This document shows, one piece after another, positions 8,928 to 17,204 of a stretch of DNA of 64,000 bases. The notes below the pieces were generated by a model that saw only the letters and a program-made list of their open reading frames with translations, was not told the origin of the DNA and ran no database searches. Within the stretch, counting starts at the first letter, position 1, and every line of letters begins with the position of its first letter. This DNA comes from Oscillospiraceae bacterium Marseille-Q3528. GTDB lineage: Bacteria > Bacillota > Clostridia > Lachnospirales > Lachnospiraceae. The stretch spans positions 95,977 through 159,976 of the forward strand of contig JAGTTR010000005.1 of the NCBI GenBank assembly GCA_018223385.1. Direction: 5' to 3'. A program made the translations under genes and the position numbers.

Positions 8928-10487
8928 TTATGCATCCTCCCTTGTCTTTATAGTTGATTCCCCGGACGAAAGCGCGTCGATCAGCTCCCGGATCTGCTGG
9001 ATTGCCGCCGTTCTGGCATAGGAGTGGAACTGCCGGTACTGGATTGTCTGGTTCAGATAATCCCAGAACGCGGAAACCATGTTGGATTCCGTCACCTCAA
9101 ACAAAATGGGCGGGTCATCCTCCTTCAGGATCATGACGCCGTTTTCTTCGTTGCAGTACAGGGAATAGCCCTCCGCTTCATCCGGCGCGATAAACACGTT
9201 GAAATTCTCATATAGGGTCAGCAGCCGCAGAATGTTCTGCAGATGGTCAATGTACATCTCTGCGGTGTAAAACATTTCCATATCCCGGGCCGTGCTGATG
9301 CTGCCGATCTGTACTTTGCCGGAGAGAATGTCCGTCGGTTCCGCCAGGCGGATGATCTGGAACACGGGATCGGTTTTCAGCTTCTCCTCAAACCGGGCGG
9401 CATACCGGGAAAAACTTTCCAGGAAATCCTCTGTCACCTGATCTGCCAGTGTGTGGGAAAAGCTTTCCAGCACCCGGGGCGGCAGGGTGATCAGGGACGG
9501 GGCATCTGACCGGGAGATCAGGCTGCCGCCTCTGCCCTCAAAGGCAAACAGCTCCGGCAGCACCAACCGGATATTTTTTGCCGGATGGATCCTGATCAGC
9601 GGCTTGCACAGCGCCAGATAGCTGTAAAATTCATTGGTAAAGGAATCCACCGTCAGCTTGTCCGTGGACATAAAGTTGGCGGTCGTCTCCATGCTCTCCC
9701 CGATGGAGGTGGCGAATACGGCTGCCTTGCCGGACACCACCGACAGCGTCCGCTTGTACACGCCGTCCCGCAGCCGGGGATAATAATAGGGCTCCACCGC
9801 GCCGCTGGTGTAGAACGGCAGCCACTGGTGGATAACGTCCAGCATCTCGTCGATATCCCGGGTCACCTTGTGGATGACCTTGATCTTGTAGCCTTTCAGG
9901 ATCAGCTGCCACAGCAGCGTAGACCACTCCTGGGCAAATGACGAATTGTCCAGCATCCACTTGGAGTTCTCGTCCGAAAACAGCAGAAGCGTCCCGGGTG
10001 CGGGTTGCTGCAGCGCCAGATTAAACAGCGCGATCGTCGCCTGCCGCCGTCCCTCCATGCCGTAAAACATCCGCAGATCCTGGCCGTCTTTCTTCGCTGC
10101 TTCCCGCTCGGCTGCCTGCCGCTTGGATGCGTTGGCCGAGGATGGTTGGGACAGATCGGACAGCAGTGTTTCCAGCCGGGAACCCGACGTCTCCTCCTTT
10201 GATTCCAGCCACTGGAAGAGGAGCAGAGACAGTTCATCCACATCCTGCATGGATGAGATTGCCGGCTGGTTCATGGCCGTTGCCAGCGCTGATCGGATAT
10301 ATTCTTCGGTACACCGTCTGGCAAAAAAAGAGGCGATGGATCGCAGATAGTCTGCATGCGGCACGCTGCGCTCTCCCCTGCGCAGACGGCTGATGTAAGA
10401 CGGATCCAGGGAAAGATGTTTTGCCAGCATATTGTTTGGCGTGTTTGTTAAATTAAGCAAAAAGTTCAGTTTCTCTGAAAATTTCAT
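8928..10487 (-). CDS. Long XRE-type regulator with uncharacterised 450-residue C-terminal region
   Basis: A 519-residue protein. Residues about 15-60 form an XRE/Cro-like helix-turn-helix (NNMLAKHLSLDPSYISRLRRGER). The remaining 450 or so residues match no domain I recognise; they contain several aromatic and acidic stretches and no membrane segment. Typical XRE regulators are far shorter, so the C-terminus probably senses or partners. The gene is divergent from the second receptor-like gene and abuts the first. Its own promoter region holds two copies of CTTACAGTA, one on the -10, suggesting autoregulation. Function of the C-terminal region is unknown. Confidence 0.75.
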   Translation of the reverse strand: MKFSEKLNFLLNLTNTPNNMLAKHLSLDPSYISRLRRGERSVPHADYLRSIASFFARRCTEEYIRSALATAMNQPAISSMQDVDELSLLLFQWLESKEETSGSRLETLLSDLSQPSSANASKRQAAEREAAKKDGQDLRMFYGMEGRRQATIALFNLALQQPAPGTLLLFSDENSKWMLDNSSFAQEWSTLLWQLILKGYKIKVIHKVTRDIDEMLDVIHQWLPFYTSGAVEPYYYPRLRDGVYKRTLSVVSGKAAVFATSIGESMETTANFMSTDKLTVDSFTNEFYSYLALCKPLIRIHPAKNIRLVLPELFAFEGRGGSLISRSDAPSLITLPPRVLESFSHTLADQVTEDFLESFSRYAARFEEKLKTDPVFQIIRLAEPTDILSGKVQIGSISTARDMEMFYTAEMYIDHLQNILRLLTLYENFNVFIAPDEAEGYSLYCNEENGVMILKEDDPPILFEVTESNMVSAFWDYLNQTIQYRQFHSYARTAAIQQIRELIDALSSGESTIKTREDA

Positions 10488-10507
10488 GTAACCCTTCTTC
10501 TTTCTTC

Positions 10508-10566
10508 CTTACAGTACGTTGTATAGCTGTTGCTTACAGTATATCAGACGAAAAGAGCAGATTCAA
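10508..10566 (-). promoter_or_regulatory. Promoter of the XRE gene with a direct repeat
   Basis: On the minus strand TTGAAT (10561-10566) and TATACT (10538-10543) are 17 bases apart. The plus-strand word CTTACAGTA occurs at 10508-10516 and again at 10533-10541, with starts 25 bases apart; the second copy covers the -10. Two boxes about 2.4 helical turns apart are a plausible binding pair for the regulator itself. Confidence 0.55.
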
Positions 10567-10570
10567 CGTT

Positions 10571-10625
10571 TGTCACGGAGCGTGACAAGGGGAGGCATTG
10601 ACAAAGAATAAAAAAACTTTACAAT
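10571..10625 (+). promoter_or_regulatory. Palindromic operator and promoter of the second receptor-like gene
   Basis: TGTCACG-GAG-CGTGACA (10571-10587) is a perfect palindrome with 7-bp arms. It lies just upstream of TTGACA (10598-10603) and TACAAT (10620-10625), spaced by 16 bases. The position fits an activator or repressor site controlling the gene at 10700, possibly shared with the divergent XRE gene. Confidence 0.6.
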
Positions 10626-10699
10626 AAAATTATAGAAAAAAGATTGGGGCGGGCCAGTCAGCCATAAAATTTGGCTCCGGAATCATAAAAGGGGAATAA

Positions 10700-11845
10700 A
10701 TGGAACAGGCACAGGGTGTTTTTGAGGATAAAATCATCGTCGCCAACAGTGCGGCAACCACCGGGATTTTTGCGACAACGGGAGATCCGCTGAACGCAGG
10801 CATCCGGGCATATTTTGACATGGTGAATGCGGGCGGCGGCATTGACGGCAGACGGCTTGTTTTTCTGCATGAGGATGATGCTTATGAGCCGAGCCGGGCC
10901 CGGGCAGCGCTGCATCGGTTTATGCAGGAACGGAAGGTATTTGCTTATGTGGGACATTTTGGTGCCCCTGCGGTGCAGGCAACGCTGGCGGATATCCACG
11001 CATCCGGCATGCCGGTGGTGTATTTTGCCACAGGTATCGGGGAATTATATAAGGAAAAGGCAGAGACGGCAATGGACGGCGCCTGTTGTTTCCCAATCCA
11101 GCCCATCTATATCACCGAAGGCCGGGTGATGGTGGCCCGGGCGGTGGGCAATTTTGGCGCCAGAAGCATCGGTGTCATTCAGACGATGGACGATACGGGG
11201 AAGGATCTTGGTGCAGGTGTGAAAATGGCCTGCGAGAAGCTGGATCTTCCCTGTGAGATTTTCCAGATCCGGGCAGACGCCTGGGATGCGGATCGGGCAG
11301 CGGAAGGGATCAAAGCCCGTCAGCCGGATTTTGTCATTGTGGCAGCGGCGCAGGCGGCAGCGCCGGAGATTATCCGTACGCTGGCGGCCCATCATGTGAG
11401 AATTCCGGTATTTACCACCTATCTGAATATGGTGCTGACACTGGCCCAGCAGATTTTGCCGGTGACAGAAGGAATGTTTCCGGTGTATGCCTCCGGCTGG
11501 CTCAACTATGAGGAAGAGCGGGGGAAAAACCTGGAAGCAGCCTCAGAATGGCTGGGGGATTATGCCATGAACACGTATGCGCACTGCGGCTGGATCGGCG
11601 CCCATTTCCTCTGTGAGGGACTGCGGCGGCTGAAAGGACATGCGGTGACCTGGGAGAGCTTCCGGGAAGCGATGGAGGAGCGACCCATCATGAATCCCTT
11701 TGGCGGCATGATCGATTATGCCAGAGGCCGGCGGCTGGGAACCCAGGAGATGAGTATGTGGAAGCTGGATGAGAAGGCGCTGATCGGCTGGAAAGAGGTG
11801 GACGGCCTTCGTTCCATCGGTGAGATCTTGCGGGGAATCGCATAA
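10700..11845 (+). CDS. Second signal-less receptor-like protein
   Basis: A 381-residue homolog, end to end, of the protein at 7782-8927 and of exactly the same length. Shared blocks include IIVANSA, NAGGGIDGR, FAYVGHFG, SGMPVVYF, EASEWLGDYA (or AASEWLGDYA) and AHCGW. There is again no signal peptide; residues before IIVANSA are EQAQGVFEDK. It is transcribed away from the XRE gene from its own promoter and followed by a terminator, so it is a single-gene unit. The differences between the two homologs are spread over the ligand-binding lobes, suggesting different ligands. Role in sensing is inferred; a transport role is unlikely without signal and permease. Confidence 0.7.
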   Translation: MEQAQGVFEDKIIVANSAATTGIFATTGDPLNAGIRAYFDMVNAGGGIDGRRLVFLHEDDAYEPSRARAALHRFMQERKVFAYVGHFGAPAVQATLADIHASGMPVVYFATGIGELYKEKAETAMDGACCFPIQPIYITEGRVMVARAVGNFGARSIGVIQTMDDTGKDLGAGVKMACEKLDLPCEIFQIRADAWDADRAAEGIKARQPDFVIVAAAQAAAPEIIRTLAAHHVRIPVFTTYLNMVLTLAQQILPVTEGMFPVYASGWLNYEEERGKNLEAASEWLGDYAMNTYAHCGWIGAHFLCEGLRRLKGHAVTWESFREAMEERPIMNPFGGMIDYARGRRLGTQEMSMWKLDEKALIGWKEVDGLRSIGEILRGIA

Positions 11846-11864
11846 TAGGCTATACTGGAAGAAA

Positions 11865-11907
11865 AGAACCGTTGCAGACTGATGTGCGACCTGCAGCGGT
11901 TCTTTTT
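11865..11907. terminator. Convergent terminator
   Basis: AGAACCGTTGCAG pairs with CTGCAGCGGTTCT (one G-T pair) around a 13-base loop, followed by TTTTT on the plus strand; the minus strand also has a T-rich tail. It lies between the receptor-like gene and the minus-strand acyltransferase gene. Confidence 0.85.
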
Positions 11908-11934
11908 GTACAATAACTGTATAAGGAGTAAAAG

Positions 11935-13056
11935 TTAATTGTCCAGGAATTCGCGGACTTTCTCAGCAAAGAGGTCTGTCCGTAAAATACCGGCCATGTG
12001 ACCGTAGTCACTGTCCAGAATGTAAGACTCGGCATTGCCTCCCAGCGTGTTGATGCGGTCTGTCACCCAGGTGATGAACTCCCACGGGTGCAGGGCATCC
12101 TGTCTGCACGGTACGGCCAGTACCTTTGCGCGGATGCGGGATAATGCTTTGTCCAGATCGCCGCCGTAGGGGCGGGATACGTCATAATTGATGCACATAC
12201 GACAGGTGTAGATCCAGTGGTTCAGATCTGTGTACGGAACAGACTGCATGACAACCGCGTTTAACGCTTTTTCGAAGGTGGTCTGTCCGGTGACACTTTC
12301 CAGGTTTTCCTGATCCTTCATGGTCTCTCTCGGGTAAACCCGTTCAAAGAAACCGGCGTGGAAAGCGGCTACGTTCATCATCTGCATGGCCAGCGCCAGA
12401 CTTTCTGTGGGCTGTTTTTCCTGGTCGTAGTAATTGCCGTTGTTCCAGAGCGGATCCAGCTGTGCCACACGGATGCCGTGCTGCAGCGGGCTGAAGGAGC
12501 CGTATACCGGATGTCTCGGTGTGCCGATGACCGGAATGATCTTGTCCATCATATCCGGGTAGGCAACCGCCCACTGCCAGGAACACATGGCACCGAAGGA
12601 CGGGCCCATGACTGCTTTTAAGTGGGTGATCCCGAGAGATTCCAGCAGAAGCTTCTGGGTGTTGACAACGTCAAGCACTTCGGGAACCGGGAAATCCAGT
12701 GCATACGGTTTTCCTGTGGAAGGATTGAGGGTCATGGGGCCGGTGGTGACAACGGTGGGATTCTTGGGCCCGCAGTTGCACAGGTTATCCGAACAGATGA
12801 CGAAATATTTATCGGTGTCAACGGCTTTGCCCGGGCCGATGAGGCCGTCCCAGAAGCCGCTTACAGCGTCGTCCTCCGCATATTTTCCGGCACAATGGCT
12901 GGAAGCGGAAAAGTAGTGAGCAACAAGAATGGCATTGCTCTTGTCTGCATTCAGCGTGCCGTATGTCTCATAGCCCATCTGGACCGGGAGTGTGCGGCCG
13001 TTCTGAAAGGAAAAGGAATCAATATGAAATACTTTTTTTTCTGCGATCAAACTCAT
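11935..13056 (-). CDS. Alpha/beta-hydrolase of the homoserine O-acetyltransferase (MetX) family
   Basis: A 373-residue MetX-family acyltransferase or hydrolase. The nucleophile elbow is GPSFG with Ser near residue 152, the acid is probably the Asp of CRQDALHP, and the His is in SDYGHMAG. Early residues carry the family MGYETYGTLN stretch. Classical MetX has a GGSMGG-type elbow, so the elbow here is atypical and the acyl acceptor may not be homoserine. ATG at 13056 begins MSLIAEKK and has GAGG upstream; a 52-residue longer frame reads into the upstream gene and is not supported. It follows a GntP-type permease gene by 35 bases, so the pair probably handles one imported organic acid. Confidence 0.72.
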   Translation of the reverse strand: MSLIAEKKVFHIDSFSFQNGRTLPVQMGYETYGTLNADKSNAILVAHYFSASSHCAGKYAEDDAVSGFWDGLIGPGKAVDTDKYFVICSDNLCNCGPKNPTVVTTGPMTLNPSTGKPYALDFPVPEVLDVVNTQKLLLESLGITHLKAVMGPSFGAMCSWQWAVAYPDMMDKIIPVIGTPRHPVYGSFSPLQHGIRVAQLDPLWNNGNYYDQEKQPTESLALAMQMMNVAAFHAGFFERVYPRETMKDQENLESVTGQTTFEKALNAVVMQSVPYTDLNHWIYTCRMCINYDVSRPYGGDLDKALSRIRAKVLAVPCRQDALHPWEFITWVTDRINTLGGNAESYILDSDYGHMAGILRTDLFAEKVREFLDN

Positions 13057-13091
13057 AGAACTGTTTTCCTCTTTTCCTGATGAAATAAATG

Positions 13092-14408
13092 TTAAACGAT
13101 ACCTGCCAGTGCCATGATGATGCAGAGGATGGTCAGGAAGATCGGCATGATAACGGTCAGCGGGAATACGTGCTTGTAGGATCCCTTCGGGGTTACGCCG
13201 CATACGGTACACATGGTGATGAAGGTTGCGCAGTGCGGCAGGGTATCCAGGCCACAGCAGGCAATAACCATCAGACGGTGGAAAGCATCAGGGTTGATGC
13301 CTAAGTTCAGGTAGCTCTGCAGCATGGAGTTTGCGAAAATCTGCAGACCGCCGAGGGCTGTTCCGGTAATGCCGGCAACAACATTTACAGCAACGGCTGC
13401 GGATACGTAAGGGTTGAAGGTATTGGAAAGTCCCATGGCAAAATCCAGGAAGTACTGGAAACCGGGAGCATTCTGTACAACGCCTGCAAATCCCATTACA
13501 CCGCCGGTCAGCATCAGAGCTGTGATGGAAGACCAGAAACCGGTGCAGAAAGTGGAAAGAACTTTTCCTTTCAGGGTAGAATAGTTAAATACAACAACAA
13601 GTACGGCTGCAGCCAGCAGGGAAGTATTGATGCAGTCGATGGTTCCCATCTTCTCTTTTAAGAAGAACATCATTAAAATAACGACGATCAGCGGAAGGAT
13701 GGAAGACCAGAACGGAGGCAGGTTTTTCTCACCGGTCTCCTCTGCAAGGTCGGTACCGGATACCACATAGCCGTTGCCTTTCTCCTGTTCCTTCTTTGCT
13801 GCGACAGTCACGTATACGCAGGAAATGACAAGACCGACGATGCAGGCGATGGTTCCCATCACAGGTGCTGCGTAAGCGTTTGTGCCAAGCGCAGTCTGTG
13901 TCAGGATCGCATTGGTACTGGTGGGGTTGCCCGGCAGGCAGAGGCAAAGGGTAACGGATGCGCAGAGGAAAATACCGGGCATCAGTTCCTTGGTAATGTT
14001 TGCCTTACGGAACATGGGGGCTGCAATGGGGTATACTGCAAATACGATAACGAAAGCAGAGATACCGCCCATTGCCATCAGCAGGGTAACCACGATGCAG
14101 GCTACGGGAGCCCATTTGGTGCCGAAGAATTTGAACAGCTTATTGGCAACCGCTTCCGCAGCACCGCTGATCTTCATCAGTTCGCCGTATGCTGCGGCCA
14201 GACCGAAGATCAGGAAATAGCTTCCTGCAAAGTTTTTCATGCCTGTTGCATAGGAATCAGAAAACGTTCCCCAGAACGGCATACCATTTGTAATGATGAC
14301 GATTGCCGCTGCGATCAGGGAAGAAACAAACGCGTTGACGCCTTTGTAACTGAGAACGATCAGGGCGGCGATGCCAAGGAGCAGACCAACTACACCTAAA
14401 ACACTCAT
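13092..14408 (-). CDS. GntP-family organic acid permease
   Basis: Integral membrane protein of 438 residues with about twelve hydrophobic segments and the opening LGVVGLLLGIAALIVL typical of GntP/gluconate-type permeases. GNPTSTNAIL and GLDTLPHCATF are the conserved intramembrane loops. Members import gluconate, hydroxy acids or other small carboxylates with protons. It is cotranscribed with the MetX-like gene. Upstream, palindromes of TGTCAT/ATGACA lie beside a TTGACA box, pointing to a specific regulator. Substrate unknown. Confidence 0.8.
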   Translation of the reverse strand: MSVLGVVGLLLGIAALIVLSYKGVNAFVSSLIAAAIVIITNGMPFWGTFSDSYATGMKNFAGSYFLIFGLAAAYGELMKISGAAEAVANKLFKFFGTKWAPVACIVVTLLMAMGGISAFVIVFAVYPIAAPMFRKANITKELMPGIFLCASVTLCLCLPGNPTSTNAILTQTALGTNAYAAPVMGTIACIVGLVISCVYVTVAAKKEQEKGNGYVVSGTDLAEETGEKNLPPFWSSILPLIVVILMMFFLKEKMGTIDCINTSLLAAAVLVVVFNYSTLKGKVLSTFCTGFWSSITALMLTGGVMGFAGVVQNAPGFQYFLDFAMGLSNTFNPYVSAAVAVNVVAGITGTALGGLQIFANSMLQSYLNLGINPDAFHRLMVIACCGLDTLPHCATFITMCTVCGVTPKGSYKHVFPLTVIMPIFLTILCIIMALAGIV

Positions 14409-14484
14409 AAATAAAACCTCCTAATAAATTTGATAAATAGATTGTAAACGAAATTAAAAATAAATAAAATATATCTAAAGGGTT

Positions 14485-14526
14485 TGTCAATGACTGGACA
14501 ATTGTCATAAAATATGACATGATCTG
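14485..14526. promoter_or_regulatory. Cluster of TGTCA palindromes between the permease and YitT genes
   Basis: TGTCAT-AAAAT-ATGACA (14503-14519) is a 17-bp palindrome; GACAATTGTC (14497-14506) is another and overlaps it. The minus-strand TTGACA at 14485-14490 is a likely -35 for the permease gene. CTGACA near 14524 is a further half-site on the plus strand. The arrangement suggests one dimeric regulator acting on one or both divergent genes. Confidence 0.55.
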
Positions 14527-14566
14527 ACAAAAAATATATAAAATATAGATGAAAGTGGAGAGGACA

Positions 14567-15457
14567 ATGGAAAAAGAAAATACAATCGGAACCGTGAAAA
14601 ACAGAGGGAAAGAACTTTTTCTCGATATTTTTTATGACATTGCCGGGTCTTTGCTGATGGCCATCGGTATTTTTTGCTTTATAGAGACCGCGGATATTGC
14701 GCCGGGCGGCGTATCGGGTGTGTCGATTATGATCAAGTATCTGTTCGGCGTGCCGGTGGGCTTTATGAGCCTGTGCATCAACGTGCCGCTGCTGATCCTG
14801 GCATGGAGATACAAGGGACGGGCCTTCACGATCAAAACGCTGAAAACGCTTTTGTTCAATACCATCATTCTGGATCTGGTGGTGACACCCTATTTTCCCC
14901 AGTACACCGGTGACCGGATGCTGGGCTCTATTTTTGGCGGCCTGTTTATGGGCGCGGGGCTGGCGCTGATCTTTATGCGGGGCAGCACCACCGGCGGCAC
15001 GGATATTTTATCGTATCTGCTGGAGCTGAAATTTCCCCATATCCCCATCGGCACCATGCTGATGTTCATTGATTTCGTGATCCTGTCGGCTTCGGTGATG
15101 GTGTTCGGCAACATTGAGACAGGCCTGTTCGGCATGGTGGCGCTGTTCTGCCAGACAAAGGTCATTGACGGCGTGATCTACGGTATGGACAAGGGAAAAG
15201 CGGTTATGATCATGTCTCCCAGAAATCAGGCCATTGCCAACCGTGTGCTGGAGGAGATTGACCGCGGCGCCACATTCCTGAACGGCAGAGGTGTGTATTC
15301 CGGGAAAGACATGGAAGTGCTCTATGTGGTTGTCCGGGTGCCGGAGTTTCACCGGTTGAAGGAGATCGTCCGGGAGGAAGATCCGCGGGCGTTCATGACG
15401 GTGGCCGACGCCAGCCAGATACTGGGAGAGGGATTCCGGGAGCTGAAGAAGGATTAG
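14567..15457 (+). CDS. YitT-family membrane protein
   Basis: A 296-residue protein with five or six N-terminal membrane segments (about residues 20-190), rich in Gly (GGVSGVSIMIKY, GSTTGGTDIL), and a soluble C-terminal DUF2179 domain (GVYSGKDMEVLYVVV). Family members are conserved in Bacillota; their function is not firmly known. ATG 14567 is preferred to the ATG at 14549 because GGAGAGG lies six or so bases before it. It is transcribed alone, divergent from the permease gene and upstream of trkA. Confidence 0.85.
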   Translation: MEKENTIGTVKNRGKELFLDIFYDIAGSLLMAIGIFCFIETADIAPGGVSGVSIMIKYLFGVPVGFMSLCINVPLLILAWRYKGRAFTIKTLKTLLFNTIILDLVVTPYFPQYTGDRMLGSIFGGLFMGAGLALIFMRGSTTGGTDILSYLLELKFPHIPIGTMLMFIDFVILSASVMVFGNIETGLFGMVALFCQTKVIDGVIYGMDKGKAVMIMSPRNQAIANRVLEEIDRGATFLNGRGVYSGKDMEVLYVVVRVPEFHRLKEIVREEDPRAFMTVADASQILGEGFRELKKD

Positions 15458-15492
15458 GGGGCTGAACTGTTACAGAATTTTTATAGCGCCCA

Positions 15493-15522
15493 TTGCATTC
15501 CTGCGGTATAATGGTATATGAT
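15493..15522 (+). promoter_or_regulatory. Candidate promoter of trkA-trkH
   Basis: TTGCAT (15493-15498) and TATGAT (15517-15522) are 18 bases apart. A TATAAT at 15507-15512 is an alternative -10 but has no convincing -35. Either would start transcription just before leader element A. Confidence 0.45.
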
Positions 15523-15790
15523 ATGATATACGCAAAAGAAAAGGGAGCGACGTCGAAGACGGCATTACCTTTTCTTGCGTCATATCATTGAGTGAACAGT
15601 CTGCGCAGCAGACAGTAAAGCGCGACAGCGCGGGTTCGCGAAATGGCACCAGAAGGCGAAAGAACTTAGGACGCGCCCCGGCATGAGCATAAAAGTGAAG
15701 CGATAGCTTCACGATATGCGAATGATGGGAGAATTGCGGGAGTGCGAAGCACGAAGCAATTCGTAGGGTGTCACGTGACCAAGCGCGATA
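15521..15790 (+). repeat. Hairpin-rich leader element, copy A (upstream of trkA)
   Basis: This 366-base gene-free stretch (15458-15823) is filled by hairpins. ACGCAAAAGAAAAGG pairs imperfectly with CCTTTTCTTGCGT. GTCTGC pairs with GCAGAC (15599-15613), GTGAAGC with GCTTCAC, and GAATTGC with GCAATTC enclosing GTGC-GAA-GCAC. The word GTGAACAGT (15593-15601) recalls the termini of copies B and C. ATGAGCATAAAAGTGAAGC aligns with the ATGAGCAAAAGTGAGC of copy B, and the first half aligns with copy D. It lies between the candidate promoter and trkA. Confidence 0.7.
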
Positions 15791-15823
15791 TTTTATTAAA
15801 GGAAATGAAAAAGGGAACAGGAT

Positions 15824-17185
15824 ATGAATGTAATTATTGTTGGATGCGGACGAGTGGGTTCGACCCTGGCCGAACAGCTGGGGCAGGAAGGCCACGACGT
15901 GACCGTAGTAGATGAGGATGGCGCCCGTGTGCAGAAGGTGCTTGCAGATAACGACATTATGGGCGTGATCGGCAACGGCGCCAGCCACAGTGTGCTGATG
16001 GATGCGGGCATTGAGCAGGCGGATCTTCTGATCGCCGTGACGGATTCGGATGAACTGAACCTGTTGTGCTGCCTGCTGGCGAAGAAGGCGGGAGACTGCC
16101 AGACCATCGCCCGGGTCAGAAATCCGGTGTACAGCCAGGAGGGCGAGTTTATCAAGAAGAGCCTGGGGCTTTCCATGATCATCAACCCGGAGCTGGCAGC
16201 GGCAGCGGAGATCGCAAGGGTGCTGCGTTTCCCGAGAGCCATGGAGATCAACACCTTTTCCAGGGGCCGGGTGGAGATGTTGAAATTTCGGATCGAATCG
16301 GGATCGATCCTGGAGGATTGCTCTCTGCTGGAATTCCGGGAACGGATGCACTGTGAGGTGCTGGTGTGCGCGGTAGAGCGGGGTACGGAGGTATTTATTC
16401 CGGATGGCCGGTTTGTGCTGAAGGCGAAGGACCGGGTGTCCATTGTGGCAACCCCGCAGAATGCGGCTGCTTTTTTCCGGAAGATCGGTCTGGACACGCA
16501 CCACGCCAAGGACGTGATGCTGATTGGCGGCGGAAGGATTGCCTTTTATCTGACGAAAATGCTGCTGGAAACGGGTATTCAGGTGAAAATCATCGAGCAG
16601 CGCCGGGAGCGCTGTGAGGAGCTGTGCGTGCTGCTTCCCAAGGCTATGATCATCAACGGTGACGGAACGGACAAGGAGACACTGGTGGAAGAGGGCCTGG
16701 AACGGGCGGGCGGCTTCGTGACGCTCACCGGCCTGGACGAGGAAAATGTGCTGCTGTCACTGTTTGCCAAGACGTGTTCCAAGGCAAAGCTGGTGACGAA
16801 GATCAAGCACATCAATTTCAATGAGGTTATCAATGAGCTGGATCTGGATACGGTAATCTATCCGCAGAATATCACGGCAGAATATATTTTACAGTATGTC
16901 CGGGCGAAACAGAATGCCCAGGGAAATAACGTGGAGACGCTTTATAAGATCATTGAGGATCGGGCGGAGGCGCTGGAGTTCCGTATCCAGGGCGAGGGCC
17001 CGGTGACCGGAATGTCCCTGGAACAGCTGTCGCTGAAACCGAATATTCTGATCGCCTGCATCAGCCGCGGCGGCCAGGCCATCATCCCCAAGGGCAGCGA
17101 CTGTATGCTGCCGGGCGATTCGGTCATTGTGGTGACGACAAATCACGGATTGAAGGATATCAGTGATATTTTGAAGACTGTTTAG
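15824..17185 (+). CDS. trkA: Trk-type potassium uptake regulatory subunit TrkA
   Basis: Cytoplasmic gating subunit of 453 residues that binds NAD(H) or nucleotides and controls the TrkH channel. It has two RCK units in tandem: GCGRVGSTLAEQL at residue 6 and GGGRIAFYLTKML near residue 233 are the two Rossmann glycine loops, each followed by a TrkA-C domain (the second ends with GDSVIVV). It lies 19 bases upstream of trkH. The long structured leader in front of it is unusual for a trkA gene. Confidence 0.93.
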   Translation: MNVIIVGCGRVGSTLAEQLGQEGHDVTVVDEDGARVQKVLADNDIMGVIGNGASHSVLMDAGIEQADLLIAVTDSDELNLLCCLLAKKAGDCQTIARVRNPVYSQEGEFIKKSLGLSMIINPELAAAAEIARVLRFPRAMEINTFSRGRVEMLKFRIESGSILEDCSLLEFRERMHCEVLVCAVERGTEVFIPDGRFVLKAKDRVSIVATPQNAAAFFRKIGLDTHHAKDVMLIGGGRIAFYLTKMLLETGIQVKIIEQRRERCEELCVLLPKAMIINGDGTDKETLVEEGLERAGGFVTLTGLDEENVLLSLFAKTCSKAKLVTKIKHINFNEVINELDLDTVIYPQNITAEYILQYVRAKQNAQGNNVETLYKIIEDRAEALEFRIQGEGPVTGMSLEQLSLKPNILIACISRGGQAIIPKGSDCMLPGDSVIVVTTNHGLKDISDILKTV

Positions 17186-17204
17186 ACTGGAGATTGGGAG
17201 AAAA

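Noticed and set aside
15458..15823. A c-di-AMP (ydaO-type) riboswitch before trkA
   Set aside because: Potassium genes often carry one, but the conserved core was not found; the hairpins match leader copies elsewhere in the window instead.
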